From Lachnospiraceae bacterium (GTDB lineage Bacteria > Bacillota > Clostridia > Lachnospirales > Lachnospiraceae): 64,000 nt of DNA. This document shows positions 51,983 to 61,307 of the stretch, one piece after another. The notes under the pieces were generated by a model. The model was not told the DNA's origin. It ran no database searches and saw only the letters and a program-made list of their open reading frames with translations. The number at the start of each line of letters is the position of its first letter. The first letter of the stretch is position 1. Location: positions 133,123-197,122 of the forward strand of contig JAKSRS010000002.1 in assembly GCA_024403515.1 (NCBI GenBank), written 5' to 3'. Both the position numbers and the translations under genes were made by a program.

Positions 51983-53380
51983 ATGAAAAAGATTATTAAA
52001 TGTCTGTCCTTTTCAGTCCTTGCTTTGACAATGGTATTTTTATCATACAAAGTTCTTTCCTGGAAGGATACAAGCGGAGCATATGTTTCCGTTACCAAAC
52101 AGCTTTATAACACTAAAAAGGATATGATTGACGTCGCTTTTGTGGGTTCAAGTCATGTATATACTTCGGTTTATCCGGCATACCTTTGGAATTCATATGG
52201 AATATCAGCCTTTGATATGTCCTTATCCGAGCAGGACAAGATATGCTCTTATTACTGCTTAAAGGAATTATTAAAGACACAAAAACCAAAGGTTGTCTGT
52301 CTTGAAATGTACGGTCTGACTTTTGAGGGACACAATCACATAGGTGATGAATACAGAAATATGCTCTCTTTAAGAAGTTCACTAAACTCGCTGGACTTTG
52401 TAAAGAACGGATATACGACGCAAAAGCCTATAGACTACATTTTAAGATGGCCTATCGTTCATACAAGATACAAAGAACTTGACAGGTACGACTTTAGAAG
52501 CAACGAGATAAATAATTACAGCCGAGGCGCAATAATGGGCTGGGGAAGGCGAGAGGCAGGATATATGAATCCAGACACGATTGCCATTAAAGATGAAAGT
52601 GCGTTAAGCTCTGAAAACATAGCCTGGCTTGATTCTTTCGTGGAACTTTCTAAAGATTACGGTTTTGATCTTGTGTTTTTCTTAGCACCTGACTTTCAGT
52701 CTCCTGAACAGAGAGTCGTTACAAATGCCGCCAAAAGTTATGCTTTTGAGCACGGAATAGCTTTTTTTGATTTTACCGAGCTTGCAGAAGAACTTTCTTT
52801 TGACCCTGCAACAGATATGGGAGATTTACTGCACTGTAACGCAGAGGGCGCTTTTAAGATCACTTCATATTTCGGAAAATACCTTGATGAGAATTATGAT
52901 CTTGTAGATCACAGGGGTGATGACAGATATCATCAGTGGGAAGATGATTATGTGCTTTTTGAACAGATAAATCAGGAAAATGCTATTTATCTTTCAGCCG
53001 AAGATGAGGACTATCTTGATGTTTTAGCAGATAGTAAAAACCTTGTCGTACTGCTTTCTTTGGACGGAGAATTTGAAAACTGTATCGAGTTTATGCAAAA
53101 GTTTAATGTGCCCTATGAAGAGTGCATAAATGGTGGCAAATGGATTTATAAAAACGGTCAGACAAGTAAGATTATGGATAATACCCCCGGCGAGAGCCAC
53201 ATCGTGGATATCAACAGATATGATGCGATTAAGGTTCAGTGTGCACCTTTAGGGGGCGATAGCATGTCAAATATTTTGTTTGGCTTAGATCAGATGATGA
53301 GTACCGAAAACGGACTTAATGTATTTGTATATGATGAAATAATGTGTAAACCGATTTCAAAAAGGGGAATGTCATACTAA
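51983..53380 (+). CDS. SGNH-hydrolase-like extracytoplasmic protein
   Basis: A 465-residue protein with one N-terminal helix (CLSFSVLALTMVFLSYKVL) as signal or anchor. IDVAFVGSSHVYTSVYPAYLW contains the GSSH block with the likely nucleophile serine, and LLHCNAEGAFKIT lies where the C-terminal His would be. It is similar in plan to DltD/AlgJ-type partners of MBOAT proteins and probably transfers the acyl group outside. The C-terminal 130 residues are unassigned. Confidence 0.75.
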   Translation: MKKIIKCLSFSVLALTMVFLSYKVLSWKDTSGAYVSVTKQLYNTKKDMIDVAFVGSSHVYTSVYPAYLWNSYGISAFDMSLSEQDKICSYYCLKELLKTQKPKVVCLEMYGLTFEGHNHIGDEYRNMLSLRSSLNSLDFVKNGYTTQKPIDYILRWPIVHTRYKELDRYDFRSNEINNYSRGAIMGWGRREAGYMNPDTIAIKDESALSSENIAWLDSFVELSKDYGFDLVFFLAPDFQSPEQRVVTNAAKSYAFEHGIAFFDFTELAEELSFDPATDMGDLLHCNAEGAFKITSYFGKYLDENYDLVDHRGDDRYHQWEDDYVLFEQINQENAIYLSAEDEDYLDVLADSKNLVVLLSLDGEFENCIEFMQKFNVPYEECINGGKWIYKNGQTSKIMDNTPGESHIVDINRYDAIKVQCAPLGGDSMSNILFGLDQMMSTENGLNVFVYDEIMCKPISKRGMSY

Positions 53381-53392
53381 AAGGAGGCACTT

Positions 53393-54424
53393 ATGGCTAC
53401 CATTTCTTTATGCATGATCGTTAAAAATGAGGAAAAAATTCTTGCAAGATGTTTAGACTCGCTTGAGGGTATTTATGACGAAGCAATTATCGTAGACACC
53501 GGATCTTCCGATAAGACCAAAGAGATTGCACTAGAATATACCGATAAAGTTTATGACTTTGAGTGGATTGACGACTTTAGTGCTGCAAGAAATTTTGCTA
53601 TGTCTAAGGCCACTTGTGACTATATTTATATGGCCGATGCCGATGAGGTTTTGGATGAAGCCAACAGAGTAAGATTCATGCTTATGAAAAAGGCCTTATT
53701 TGATGATATAGAGATAGTTCAGATGAAGTATGTAAATCAGCTTTCACATTCTACGGTTTATAACTTCGATAATGAATACCGCGCAAAGCTGTTTAAAAGA
53801 GTGAGAAATTTCACCTTTGTAGATCCCATACACGAAATTGTAAGGACTGATCCTATCGTTTACGACAGCGAAATCGAGATCATTCATATGCCTGAAAGCC
53901 TTCACTCTTCAAGGGATATAAAGACCTTTGAAAAAGCGATAAAAAAAGATGGCGTACTGTCGCAAAGACTCATCCCAATGTATGCCAAAGAACTTCTTCT
54001 TTGTGGCACCATGGAAGATTTTGAAAACGCCTTAGAATACTTTGAAGGAGTGTATATAAATTCCGATGGAGTGACGGAAGATAATCTTAAAGTGGTTTAC
54101 ATAATGCTTGCAAAAATATATATGGAGCGCATGGATGCGAAGGGGCTTATGACCTTTGCTTTAAAGGAAATGATAGGTGAATCCTCAAGCGAAATATGCC
54201 ATATTCTCGGACAGTTTTACGAAAAGAGCGGCGACTACTCGGAAGCTGCGATGTGGTACTATAATGCCTGCTATGAAACCAAGCCTTATCTTGCTGTTAA
54301 GTACGATAAGATTCTTCCGCTAGAAGGTCTTATAAGAGTAAGCAATAAACTTGAGAATGCTTCGGATGAGGCCTACTTTAAAGAAGAACTTGAAAAGATT
54401 CTTTTGGCAAAAGAAAGCGAATAG
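53393..54424 (+). CDS. GT2 glycosyltransferase with C-terminal TPR-like helices
   Basis: A 343-residue protein. Residues 1-200 are a GT2 domain: ISLCMIVKNEEKILARCLDSL, AIIVDTGSSDKTKEIA, and the metal site ADADEV. The remaining part is helical with TPR-like pairs (LAKIYMERMDAKGLMTF, ILGQFYEKSGDYSEAAMWYYNA). It follows the SGNH-like gene by 12 bases behind AAGGAGG, so it belongs to the same surface-glycan operon. Confidence 0.87.
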   Translation: MATISLCMIVKNEEKILARCLDSLEGIYDEAIIVDTGSSDKTKEIALEYTDKVYDFEWIDDFSAARNFAMSKATCDYIYMADADEVLDEANRVRFMLMKKALFDDIEIVQMKYVNQLSHSTVYNFDNEYRAKLFKRVRNFTFVDPIHEIVRTDPIVYDSEIEIIHMPESLHSSRDIKTFEKAIKKDGVLSQRLIPMYAKELLLCGTMEDFENALEYFEGVYINSDGVTEDNLKVVYIMLAKIYMERMDAKGLMTFALKEMIGESSSEICHILGQFYEKSGDYSEAAMWYYNACYETKPYLAVKYDKILPLEGLIRVSNKLENASDEAYFKEELEKILLAKESE

Positions 54425-54439
54425 AACAATAAAGAAACT

Positions 54440-54500
54440 AATAGCTTTTGACAGGTAATAATTCAGTATTAATGCCTGTTGAAAGCTATTTTTTATTTTT
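54440..54500 (+). terminator. Terminator of the surface-glycan operon
   Basis: AATAGCTTT and ACAGG pair with CCTGT and AAAGCTATT around an AT-rich loop, then a T-run. Confidence 0.82.
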
Positions 54501-54634
54501 TCAAAAGAAAATATTCTACGTTTTTATCAATAGATTTAAGGTCGTGTCTCTGTTAATGTTTGTTTCAAACCTTCGAAGGTAAAAGCAATATGTCGGGAAA
54601 CATATTTGTTGACAAACTATGCGGAGGTATTTTT

Positions 54635-57600
54635 ATGCCCTTTTTTAATGAAGGAGTTGATTTTAAGTCTTCAATTCCATTTAAGATAGCTAAAGCAGCA
54701 GCTATGGCTATCACGATATTTACTATTCTTTTTTTCAATAAGACCGCAGGTCTTGCCAAGACTCATATCGAGTTTGAACATTATCACTCTTCTGAATGCA
54801 ATAGATTAAGTAATGGAACCTATTCATGCGGACTTATACAGGGAAAAGGATCGGCTGATATTAATGCCAGCACTGATATATGGACTAACGAGCCGGTTAC
54901 CATATCTGTATGGGCTATTACAAATGCACCTGATTTGTTCCCTGCAAAGCCTTATGCATGGAATGGTGGCAGTAAGACATCTACACATTTCAAAGAATTT
55001 ACAGAAAATGGAAAGGTGGTCGTTGAAATTTACACAGCGGATAAAAGGCACGACACCTTGGAATATACGATTAAAAATATCGATATGACTAAACCCAAGA
55101 TAACAGCAACCACAGTTACACCAAACGACTGGACAAATGGTAATGCCACTCTTGTAGTGGAGGCATCAGACTCCGGTTCGGGTCTTCATGAAACTGCTTA
55201 CTCTATAAATGGCGGGGCATCTTTTCATCATACCGGCAAATTTGAAATAAAAAAGAACGGTGATTATACAGTTGTTGTACGTGATAAGGCGGGAAACACT
55301 GCCGAAAAGAAGATTTCAGTTACCTGTATTGATAAGGAAGGTCCTTCTATATCCTATTTCGGACCGGCAAATCAAAACTGGGTTAATGGAGATATTGTAT
55401 TAAATGTATCTGCCCAGGATAATCAGTCAGGTCTTGCAAAATATCCCTTTTCTTTTAATGGCGGAGAAAACTATACGGCCAACACTACTTTTAAAGTAAC
55501 TTCAAACGGAATATATAAAGTTATGGCCAAGGACAGGCTTGGAAACATAAGTGAAAAGAGTGTAACAGTATCCACTATTGATAGAGACCTTCCAATAATC
55601 AAAGGAATAAGTACATCTTCCTCTAAGTGGGTTAACGGTGAAGTGACTATAACAGTAGATGCTACTGATATGACATCAGGTCTCGCGGAAGAGGCTTATT
55701 CTTATGATGGCGGTAAAAACTTTGTTTCATCAAATACATTTATTGTTACTAAGAATTCAACAATCAATGTCTGTGTAAGAGATAAGGCGGGAAATACAAC
55801 AAGCCAGTCAATAAGTATTAAAAATATAGACAACACGGCACCCGAAGTAAATGTTAAAAAATCTTCGGATTCATGGACCGGTAAGGCAGTAGAAATCAGT
55901 GTAAGCGCAACTGATAAAGAATCAGGCCTTGCGGACGAAGCATTTTCTTTTGACGGGGGAGTAACTTACAGTAATGTTTCTTCCATTAAGGTCAGTGAAA
56001 ATAAAGTAGTTGAAATAGCAGTAAAAGACAAAGCAGGCAACGTTTTTAAATCTGACGTTATTGTTGATAACTTCGATAATGAAGGACCTGTTATAGCAGA
56101 CATATATCCTGAAAACTCTTCATGGACCAAAGAAAGTGTAAACGTAGTTGTAAAGGCCAAGGACAGTCTTTCTGGACTTGCAGCGAGCCCCTACTCATTT
56201 AACGGAGGTTCATATACATCTTCTAATACATTTAAAGTAAATGATAATTCTTCTGTCACGGTTTCAGTTAAGGACAAGGCAGGCAATGTATCTACAAAAA
56301 CAATCAGTGTAAACAATATAGATCGTAAAAATCCATCTATTAAAAATATAAGTAAGAATACGGCAAACTGGACTAATGGAGACGTAAAGATTACTGTTTC
56401 GGCATCAGATGCGGAGTCCATGATTGCTCCAAGCGGCTATTCTTTTGATGGCGGGAGAACCTTCATATCATCTAACAGTTTTAACGTTAAAGCTAATTCG
56501 ACCATTGAAGTTCAGGTTAAGGATAATGCCGGAAATATTGCTTCATCGAGTGTAAACGTATCGAATATAGATAAAGAAGCCCCGACAATTATAGTTAATA
56601 AAGACCGAAATAACTGGACTAATAAGGATATAAGGCTAAGCGTCAGTGCATCTGACAATCTGTCAGGGATTTCGGATAAAGGCTATAGCTTTAACGGGCG
56701 CGGATTTTCCTCAAACAGTGAATTTAGCATATCTTCAAACGGAAAATACTCTATTAAGGTTAAAGACAGGGCGGGAAACGTATCTGAAGAAACCGTAGAG
56801 ATAAATAACATCGATAAGGAAGCTCCGGTGATTACAACTGTAAGTAAAAGCGATGATGACTGGGTTAGCTCGGGACTTACCATAACGGTTGAAGCCAGTG
56901 ACGCTCTTTCTGGTCTTGATGGCGCTTCATATTCTTTTGACGGCGGAGTAAATTATGTAACTACTCCTTCAGCTTTTGTAAAGACTAACGGTACTTACAA
57001 TGTAAGCGTTCGAGACAGGGCCGGCAATGTTTCGAGTAAGACAATTACAATTTCCAATATAGGAAAGAACCCTTCGGAAGCTGAAAAAGAACGCTTAGAA
57101 GCCGAAAAAGAGGCCGAAAGGCGGGAAAAAGAGCGTCTTGAAGCCGAGAAGGAAAAAGAAAGAGTACGACAGGAAATAGAAAAGAAAAGAGAAGAACTGT
57201 ATAAGAAAAAGGAGTCAGGAGACTATGAGGAGGACGTACTGATTCTTGAAAAAGAGATTGGGAAAATGCAGGAGGAGTATGTTAAACAAAACGATAAGAT
57301 TTACCTTCTAAAGCAGCAGAAAGACCAGGCTGATGAAAGGGTAAGAACTCTTTCGGACAGAATTAATAAGGAAAAGGAAGCTGACATTATTGGAAATGTA
57401 ATTGAAAGTTTCCATAACGATAAAAATGACATTAAGCCCGTAGAGATAGATGAAAACGGTGACTATCAGAAGGTTTCGGTAAAGGATTATATCAATGTGC
57501 AAGAACTCGATTTGTTAGACGAAGAAGGGAGAAAAGTGCAGGATGGAGCGGATGGACAGAAAGCAAAAGCCAAAGAAGCTGATGAAAAAACATCTTCACT

Positions 57601-57919
57601 GCGTAATACCTGGCTTCTTTTAGGAATAGCCCTTATCATAATCGGATTATTTGTCGGACTATCACTTAACTATGTTTATTTAATTGACGGCAAAAAGATA
57701 AGAAAACTGGTCTTTGTAAAAGTAAAAAATGATAGGTCTAGAATCCTAGTCATGGTGCCTAAGGGACGACTTTTGGAGGACGGAAAATACAAAATTTTCT
57801 TTGCTTTTTTAACAAGAATGGTGATTAAGGATAAGACCGTTTACGTAAATGTCGATGGCGTTGATAACATATTTACAACAAATGAAGGAAAGTCATTTGA
57901 ATACGTCTCTGCGTATTGA
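54635..57919 (+). CDS. Large Ig-repeat surface protein with coiled coil and membrane anchor
   Basis: The start is taken as ATG 54635, eight bases after GGAGG; the frame is open to 54560. The 1094-residue product has an N-terminal hydrophobic segment (AAAMAITIFTILFF), then nine Ig-like repeats of about 75-80 residues with the plan W-x-N-G ... SGL ... YSFDGG ... V(K/R)DKAGN ... IDKEAP; the first is divergent. Next come about 110 residues of charged coiled coil (EKERLEAEKE type), a linker, one membrane helix (WLLLGIALIIIGLFVGLSL) and a small cytoplasmic domain. It could be an adhesin, or a sensor that links the outside to the cytoplasm. Confidence 0.8.
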   Translation: MPFFNEGVDFKSSIPFKIAKAAAMAITIFTILFFNKTAGLAKTHIEFEHYHSSECNRLSNGTYSCGLIQGKGSADINASTDIWTNEPVTISVWAITNAPDLFPAKPYAWNGGSKTSTHFKEFTENGKVVVEIYTADKRHDTLEYTIKNIDMTKPKITATTVTPNDWTNGNATLVVEASDSGSGLHETAYSINGGASFHHTGKFEIKKNGDYTVVVRDKAGNTAEKKISVTCIDKEGPSISYFGPANQNWVNGDIVLNVSAQDNQSGLAKYPFSFNGGENYTANTTFKVTSNGIYKVMAKDRLGNISEKSVTVSTIDRDLPIIKGISTSSSKWVNGEVTITVDATDMTSGLAEEAYSYDGGKNFVSSNTFIVTKNSTINVCVRDKAGNTTSQSISIKNIDNTAPEVNVKKSSDSWTGKAVEISVSATDKESGLADEAFSFDGGVTYSNVSSIKVSENKVVEIAVKDKAGNVFKSDVIVDNFDNEGPVIADIYPENSSWTKESVNVVVKAKDSLSGLAASPYSFNGGSYTSSNTFKVNDNSSVTVSVKDKAGNVSTKTISVNNIDRKNPSIKNISKNTANWTNGDVKITVSASDAESMIAPSGYSFDGGRTFISSNSFNVKANSTIEVQVKDNAGNIASSSVNVSNIDKEAPTIIVNKDRNNWTNKDIRLSVSASDNLSGISDKGYSFNGRGFSSNSEFSISSNGKYSIKVKDRAGNVSEETVEINNIDKEAPVITTVSKSDDDWVSSGLTITVEASDALSGLDGASYSFDGGVNYVTTPSAFVKTNGTYNVSVRDRAGNVSSKTITISNIGKNPSEAEKERLEAEKEAERREKERLEAEKEKERVRQEIEKKREELYKKKESGDYEEDVLILEKEIGKMQEEYVKQNDKIYLLKQQKDQADERVRTLSDRINKEKEADIIGNVIESFHNDKNDIKPVEIDENGDYQKVSVKDYINVQELDLLDEEGRKVQDGADGQKAKAKEADEKTSSLRNTWLLLGIALIIIGLFVGLSLNYVYLIDGKKIRKLVFVKVKNDRSRILVMVPKGRLLEDGKYKIFFAFLTRMVIKDKTVYVNVDGVDNIFTTNEGKSFEYVSAY

Positions 57920-57944
57920 TAAATCAAGGGTTTTTCTGTATACT
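57916..57944 (+). promoter_or_regulatory. Promoter of hisC
   Basis: TTGATA at 57916-57921, 17 bases, TATACT at 57939-57944. The -35 covers the stop codon of the surface protein gene. Confidence 0.7.
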
Positions 57945-58028
57945 AATTTGGAATTTAGAAGATATAAGTAAAAAGATATCGCCTGACTTTTGGCGGGATT
58001 ATTACATTTTAGTTACAGGAGAATGACG

Positions 58029-59084
58029 ATGAGTTGGGAAGAAAACGTTAGAAAAGTTGTTCCTTATGTTCCCGGAGAACAGCCCAAGATTGATAATCTT
58101 ATTAAGATAAATACAAATGAAAACCCCTATCCTCCGTCACCTAAGGTGCAGAAGGCGCTTTCGGAGTATTCTTCAGATGATTTTAGAAAGTATCCTGATC
58201 CGACATGCGCAGAGCTTGTTGATGCACTTGCTACAGTATACTCAAGAAAATCTTCTGAGATTTTTGTGGGTGTAGGTTCGGATGACGTTCTTGCTACTGC
58301 TTTTTTAACCTTCTTTAATAGTGATAAGCCTATTCTTTTTCCTGATATTACTTATTCATTTTATGATGTTTGGGCTAATGTTTATCGCATTCCTTTTAAA
58401 CAGATGCCACTTAGAGCAGATTTTTCAATTGATATAAATGACTACATGGGTGAAAACGGCGGTGTTGTTATCGCTAATCCTAATGCTCCTACAGGTCTTG
58501 AATTATCGACAGAATTTGTTGAAAAGATTATTGAGGCCAACAGGGATGTTGTAGTTATAGTTGATGAGGCATATGTCGATTTTGGCGGTAAATCCGTTGT
58601 CGATTTGATTGATAAATACGATAACCTTTTGGTTGTAAGAACCTTTTCCAAGTCAAGATCTTTAGCAGGACTTCGAATCGGATATGCCATTGGCTGCGAA
58701 AAGCTTATCAAGTATATGCTTGATGTTAAGTATTCGATCAATTCATATACAATGAATATGCCTTCCTTAAAGCTTGGTGCAATTGCTGCCTACGATAAGG
58801 AATATTTTGAACTTACCACTAAAAAAGTCATTGAAACAAGAGAGTGGACCAAAAAGGAACTTAAAGACTTAGGTTTTTCTTTTGCTGACAGTCATACAAA
58901 TTTCATTTTTGCAAAGTATAATGGCGAAATGTCGAGAGACGAAATAGCTTCAAAGCTTCGCGAAAGAAAGATTATTGTAAGATGCTTTAATGGCGATAAG
59001 GTTAAGGATTATATGCGTATTTCAATCGGAACTGATGAAGAAATGCAGACAGTAATCAAAGAACTTAAAGATATATTAAAGTAA
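58029..59084 (+). CDS. hisC: Histidinol-phosphate aminotransferase-like enzyme
   Basis: A 351-residue PLP enzyme of fold type I. The start is ATG 58029 (MSWEENVRKVVPYVPGEQ), six bases after AGGAGA. It has INTNENPYPPSPKV, ANPNAPTG, VDEAYVDFGG and the PLP lysine in RTFSKSRSLAGLRIGYAIG. No other histidine genes are near, so it may also serve another aromatic or histidinol-type amino transfer. Confidence 0.85.
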   Translation: MSWEENVRKVVPYVPGEQPKIDNLIKINTNENPYPPSPKVQKALSEYSSDDFRKYPDPTCAELVDALATVYSRKSSEIFVGVGSDDVLATAFLTFFNSDKPILFPDITYSFYDVWANVYRIPFKQMPLRADFSIDINDYMGENGGVVIANPNAPTGLELSTEFVEKIIEANRDVVVIVDEAYVDFGGKSVVDLIDKYDNLLVVRTFSKSRSLAGLRIGYAIGCEKLIKYMLDVKYSINSYTMNMPSLKLGAIAAYDKEYFELTTKKVIETREWTKKELKDLGFSFADSHTNFIFAKYNGEMSRDEIASKLRERKIIVRCFNGDKVKDYMRISIGTDEEMQTVIKELKDILK

Positions 59085-59145
59085 GATGGTTTAAAGATTA
59101 ATTCACTTTAAAGTATAGTAAGCAGTATTGCGGAATGGAGTATTT

Positions 59146-59619
59146 ATGTTAAAGAAATTTTTATGGGTTTTTATAATCTCAATGGTACCCTTGATTGAAC
59201 TTAGAGTTGCTGTGCCTTATGCACTTGCAGCAGGACTTCCCGTGTTACCAAGTTACTTGATCGCTATTTTAGGTAACATGCTTCCTGTGCCTTTTATTTT
59301 CTTCTTTGCAAGAAAGGTACTTGAATGGGGAAAGGATAAGCCTGTTATTGGAAAGTTCTTTACATGGTGTCTTGAAAAGGGACACAAAGGTGGTGCCAAG
59401 TTGTCTGAAAAGGCAGGCGGCGGATTATATGTTGCTCTGTTTTTATTCGTTGGAATTCCCCTTCCCGGAACAGGTGCATGGACAGGTACTTTGGCTGCAT
59501 CAATTCTTGACATGGACTTTAAAAAGAGTGTAATTGCAGTTGTTTGCGGTGTTGTTCTTGCAGGTATTATTATGGGATGTGGAACAAGCGTTGTTCTCTT
59601 TTTAACAAGTCTTTTCTAA
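59146..59619 (+). CDS. Small multidrug export family membrane protein
   Basis: A 157-residue membrane protein (PF06695 type). The start is ATG 59146 behind ATGGAG. MVPLIELRVAVPYALAAGLP and VGIPLPGTGAWTGTLAASIL are the family segments, the second a re-entrant loop. The family name is historical; transport of drugs is not shown. The stop is nine bases before the methyltransferase ATG. Confidence 0.82.
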   Translation: MLKKFLWVFIISMVPLIELRVAVPYALAAGLPVLPSYLIAILGNMLPVPFIFFFARKVLEWGKDKPVIGKFFTWCLEKGHKGGAKLSEKAGGGLYVALFLFVGIPLPGTGAWTGTLAASILDMDFKKSVIAVVCGVVLAGIIMGCGTSVVLFLTSLF

Positions 59620-59628
59620 GAGGTTTTA

Positions 59629-60375
59629 ATGGAAAGTTATAGTGATTTTGCCGCGCTTTATGATGAATTCATGGAAGGAACTCCTTATGATGAGTGGTGT
59701 GAATTTATCCTTGAAAGGCTAAAGAAAGAAAATATAAATGATGGTCTTGTATGCGATCTTGGAGCCGGAACAGGTGAGATGACAAGGCGCCTTCGTGATG
59801 CCGGCTACGATATGATTGGTATTGATAATTCCGAATCAATGCTTTTAGTGGCAAGACAGAAGGAAGATGCGGATAGTACAATTCTCTACCTTGAGCAAGA
59901 TATGCGTTCTTTTGAACTGTATGGAACTGTAAAGGCTATAGTAAGTGTATGTGACAGTGTCAATTACATCCTTGATAAGGATGAACTTGTTGAATGCTTC
60001 AAGCTTTGTAACAACTATCTTGATCCTAAGGGCCTTCTGATATTTGATTTTAATACCAGATATAAGTATGAAACTGTTATAGGTGAGGACACAATTGCCG
60101 AAAACCGTGAGGACTGCAGTTTTATCTGGGAAAATTATTTTGACAGTGATGAAGGCATCAATGAGTACGATATCACCTTCTTTGTTAAGGAAGGTGAACT
60201 GTTTAGAAGATTTGAGGAAACTCACTTTCAAAGAGGATATACATTTGAAGAGATGCTTGAGTGTATAAAAAAGTCCGGGCTTGATTTTGTAGAAGCGATA
60301 GATGCTGACACAAATGAAGCGGTCACTGATGAAAGCGAGCGAATATATATTATTGCGCGTGAAAATGGAAAGTAA
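59629..60375 (+). CDS. Class I SAM-dependent methyltransferase
   Basis: A 248-residue enzyme with motif I VCDLGAGTGEMTRRL, motif II DMIGIDNSESML and a later LLIFDFNTRYKYE. Substrate unknown. AAGAGG overlaps the end of the previous gene, and hslO follows by nine bases. Confidence 0.88.
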   Translation: MESYSDFAALYDEFMEGTPYDEWCEFILERLKKENINDGLVCDLGAGTGEMTRRLRDAGYDMIGIDNSESMLLVARQKEDADSTILYLEQDMRSFELYGTVKAIVSVCDSVNYILDKDELVECFKLCNNYLDPKGLLIFDFNTRYKYETVIGEDTIAENREDCSFIWENYFDSDEGINEYDITFFVKEGELFRRFEETHFQRGYTFEEMLECIKKSGLDFVEAIDADTNEAVTDESERIYIIARENGK

Positions 60376-60384
60376 GGTAATAAA

Positions 60385-61260
60385 ATGGAAGATTATATTG
60401 TTAGGGCAACTGCAGGAAATGCACAGGTAAGAGCATTTGCCATCTCATCTAAAAATATTGTTGAAACAGCACGAGAGGCACATAATACAAGCCCTGTGAT
60501 GACAGCTGCATTAGGAAGACTTTTATCGGCAGCAGCCATGATGGGAGCTATGCAGAAGGGTGATGCTGACGTACTTACTATACAGATTAAGGGTGGCGGA
60601 GCAGGAAAAGGACTTACTGTTACTGCTGATTCGCATGGTAACGTAAAAGGTTATGCATTAAATCCTCAGGCCATGCTTCCTCCTAACAGTAAAGGAAAAC
60701 TTGATGTGGGTGGGGCACTTGCACCGGGATTTTTAACAGTAATTAAAGACCTTGGACTTAAAGAGCCATATGTTGGAGAAATAATGCTTCAGTCCGGTGA
60801 AATCGCAGATGATTTAACCTACTATTTTGCCGTAAGTGAACAGATTCCTTCGACAGTAGGCCTTGGTGTTTACATGAATAAGGATAATACTGTTTCGTCT
60901 GCGGGTGGCTTCATAGTTCAGTTAATGCCATTTGCTACTGAAGAGGTTATATCTAAGCTTGAAGAAAACATGACAAAGGTTACTTCAGTTACAGCAATGT
61001 TAGAAGCAGGAAAGACTCCCGAGCAGATTCTTGAAACAGTGCTTGAAGGCCTTGATATAGAGTTTACTGATACACTTCCTACAAGATTTTATTGCAACTG
61101 CAGTAAGGACAGAGTTGCCAAGGCACTCTTTTCATTAAGCCGTCAGGATATGGCTGAGATGATAAATGATGGTAAGGATATTGAAGTTAACTGCCATTTT
61201 TGTTCTAAACATTACAATTTCACAGTTGAAGAACTGAAAGAAATTGATTCAATAAGATAA
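60385..61260 (+). CDS. hslO: Redox-regulated chaperone Hsp33
   Basis: A 291-residue Hsp33: DYIVRATAGNAQVRAFA, TAALGRLLSAAAMMGAM, and the zinc switch CNC near 236 and CHFC near 270. Oxidation of these cysteines turns on the chaperone. Full normal length. Confidence 0.95.
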   Translation: MEDYIVRATAGNAQVRAFAISSKNIVETAREAHNTSPVMTAALGRLLSAAAMMGAMQKGDADVLTIQIKGGGAGKGLTVTADSHGNVKGYALNPQAMLPPNSKGKLDVGGALAPGFLTVIKDLGLKEPYVGEIMLQSGEIADDLTYYFAVSEQIPSTVGLGVYMNKDNTVSSAGGFIVQLMPFATEEVISKLEENMTKVTSVTAMLEAGKTPEQILETVLEGLDIEFTDTLPTRFYCNCSKDRVAKALFSLSRQDMAEMINDGKDIEVNCHFCSKHYNFTVEELKEIDSIR

Positions 61261-61307
61261 TAATGTATTGGCGCTTCATACTTTTATGAGGCAGATGGAG
61301 GCAAACG

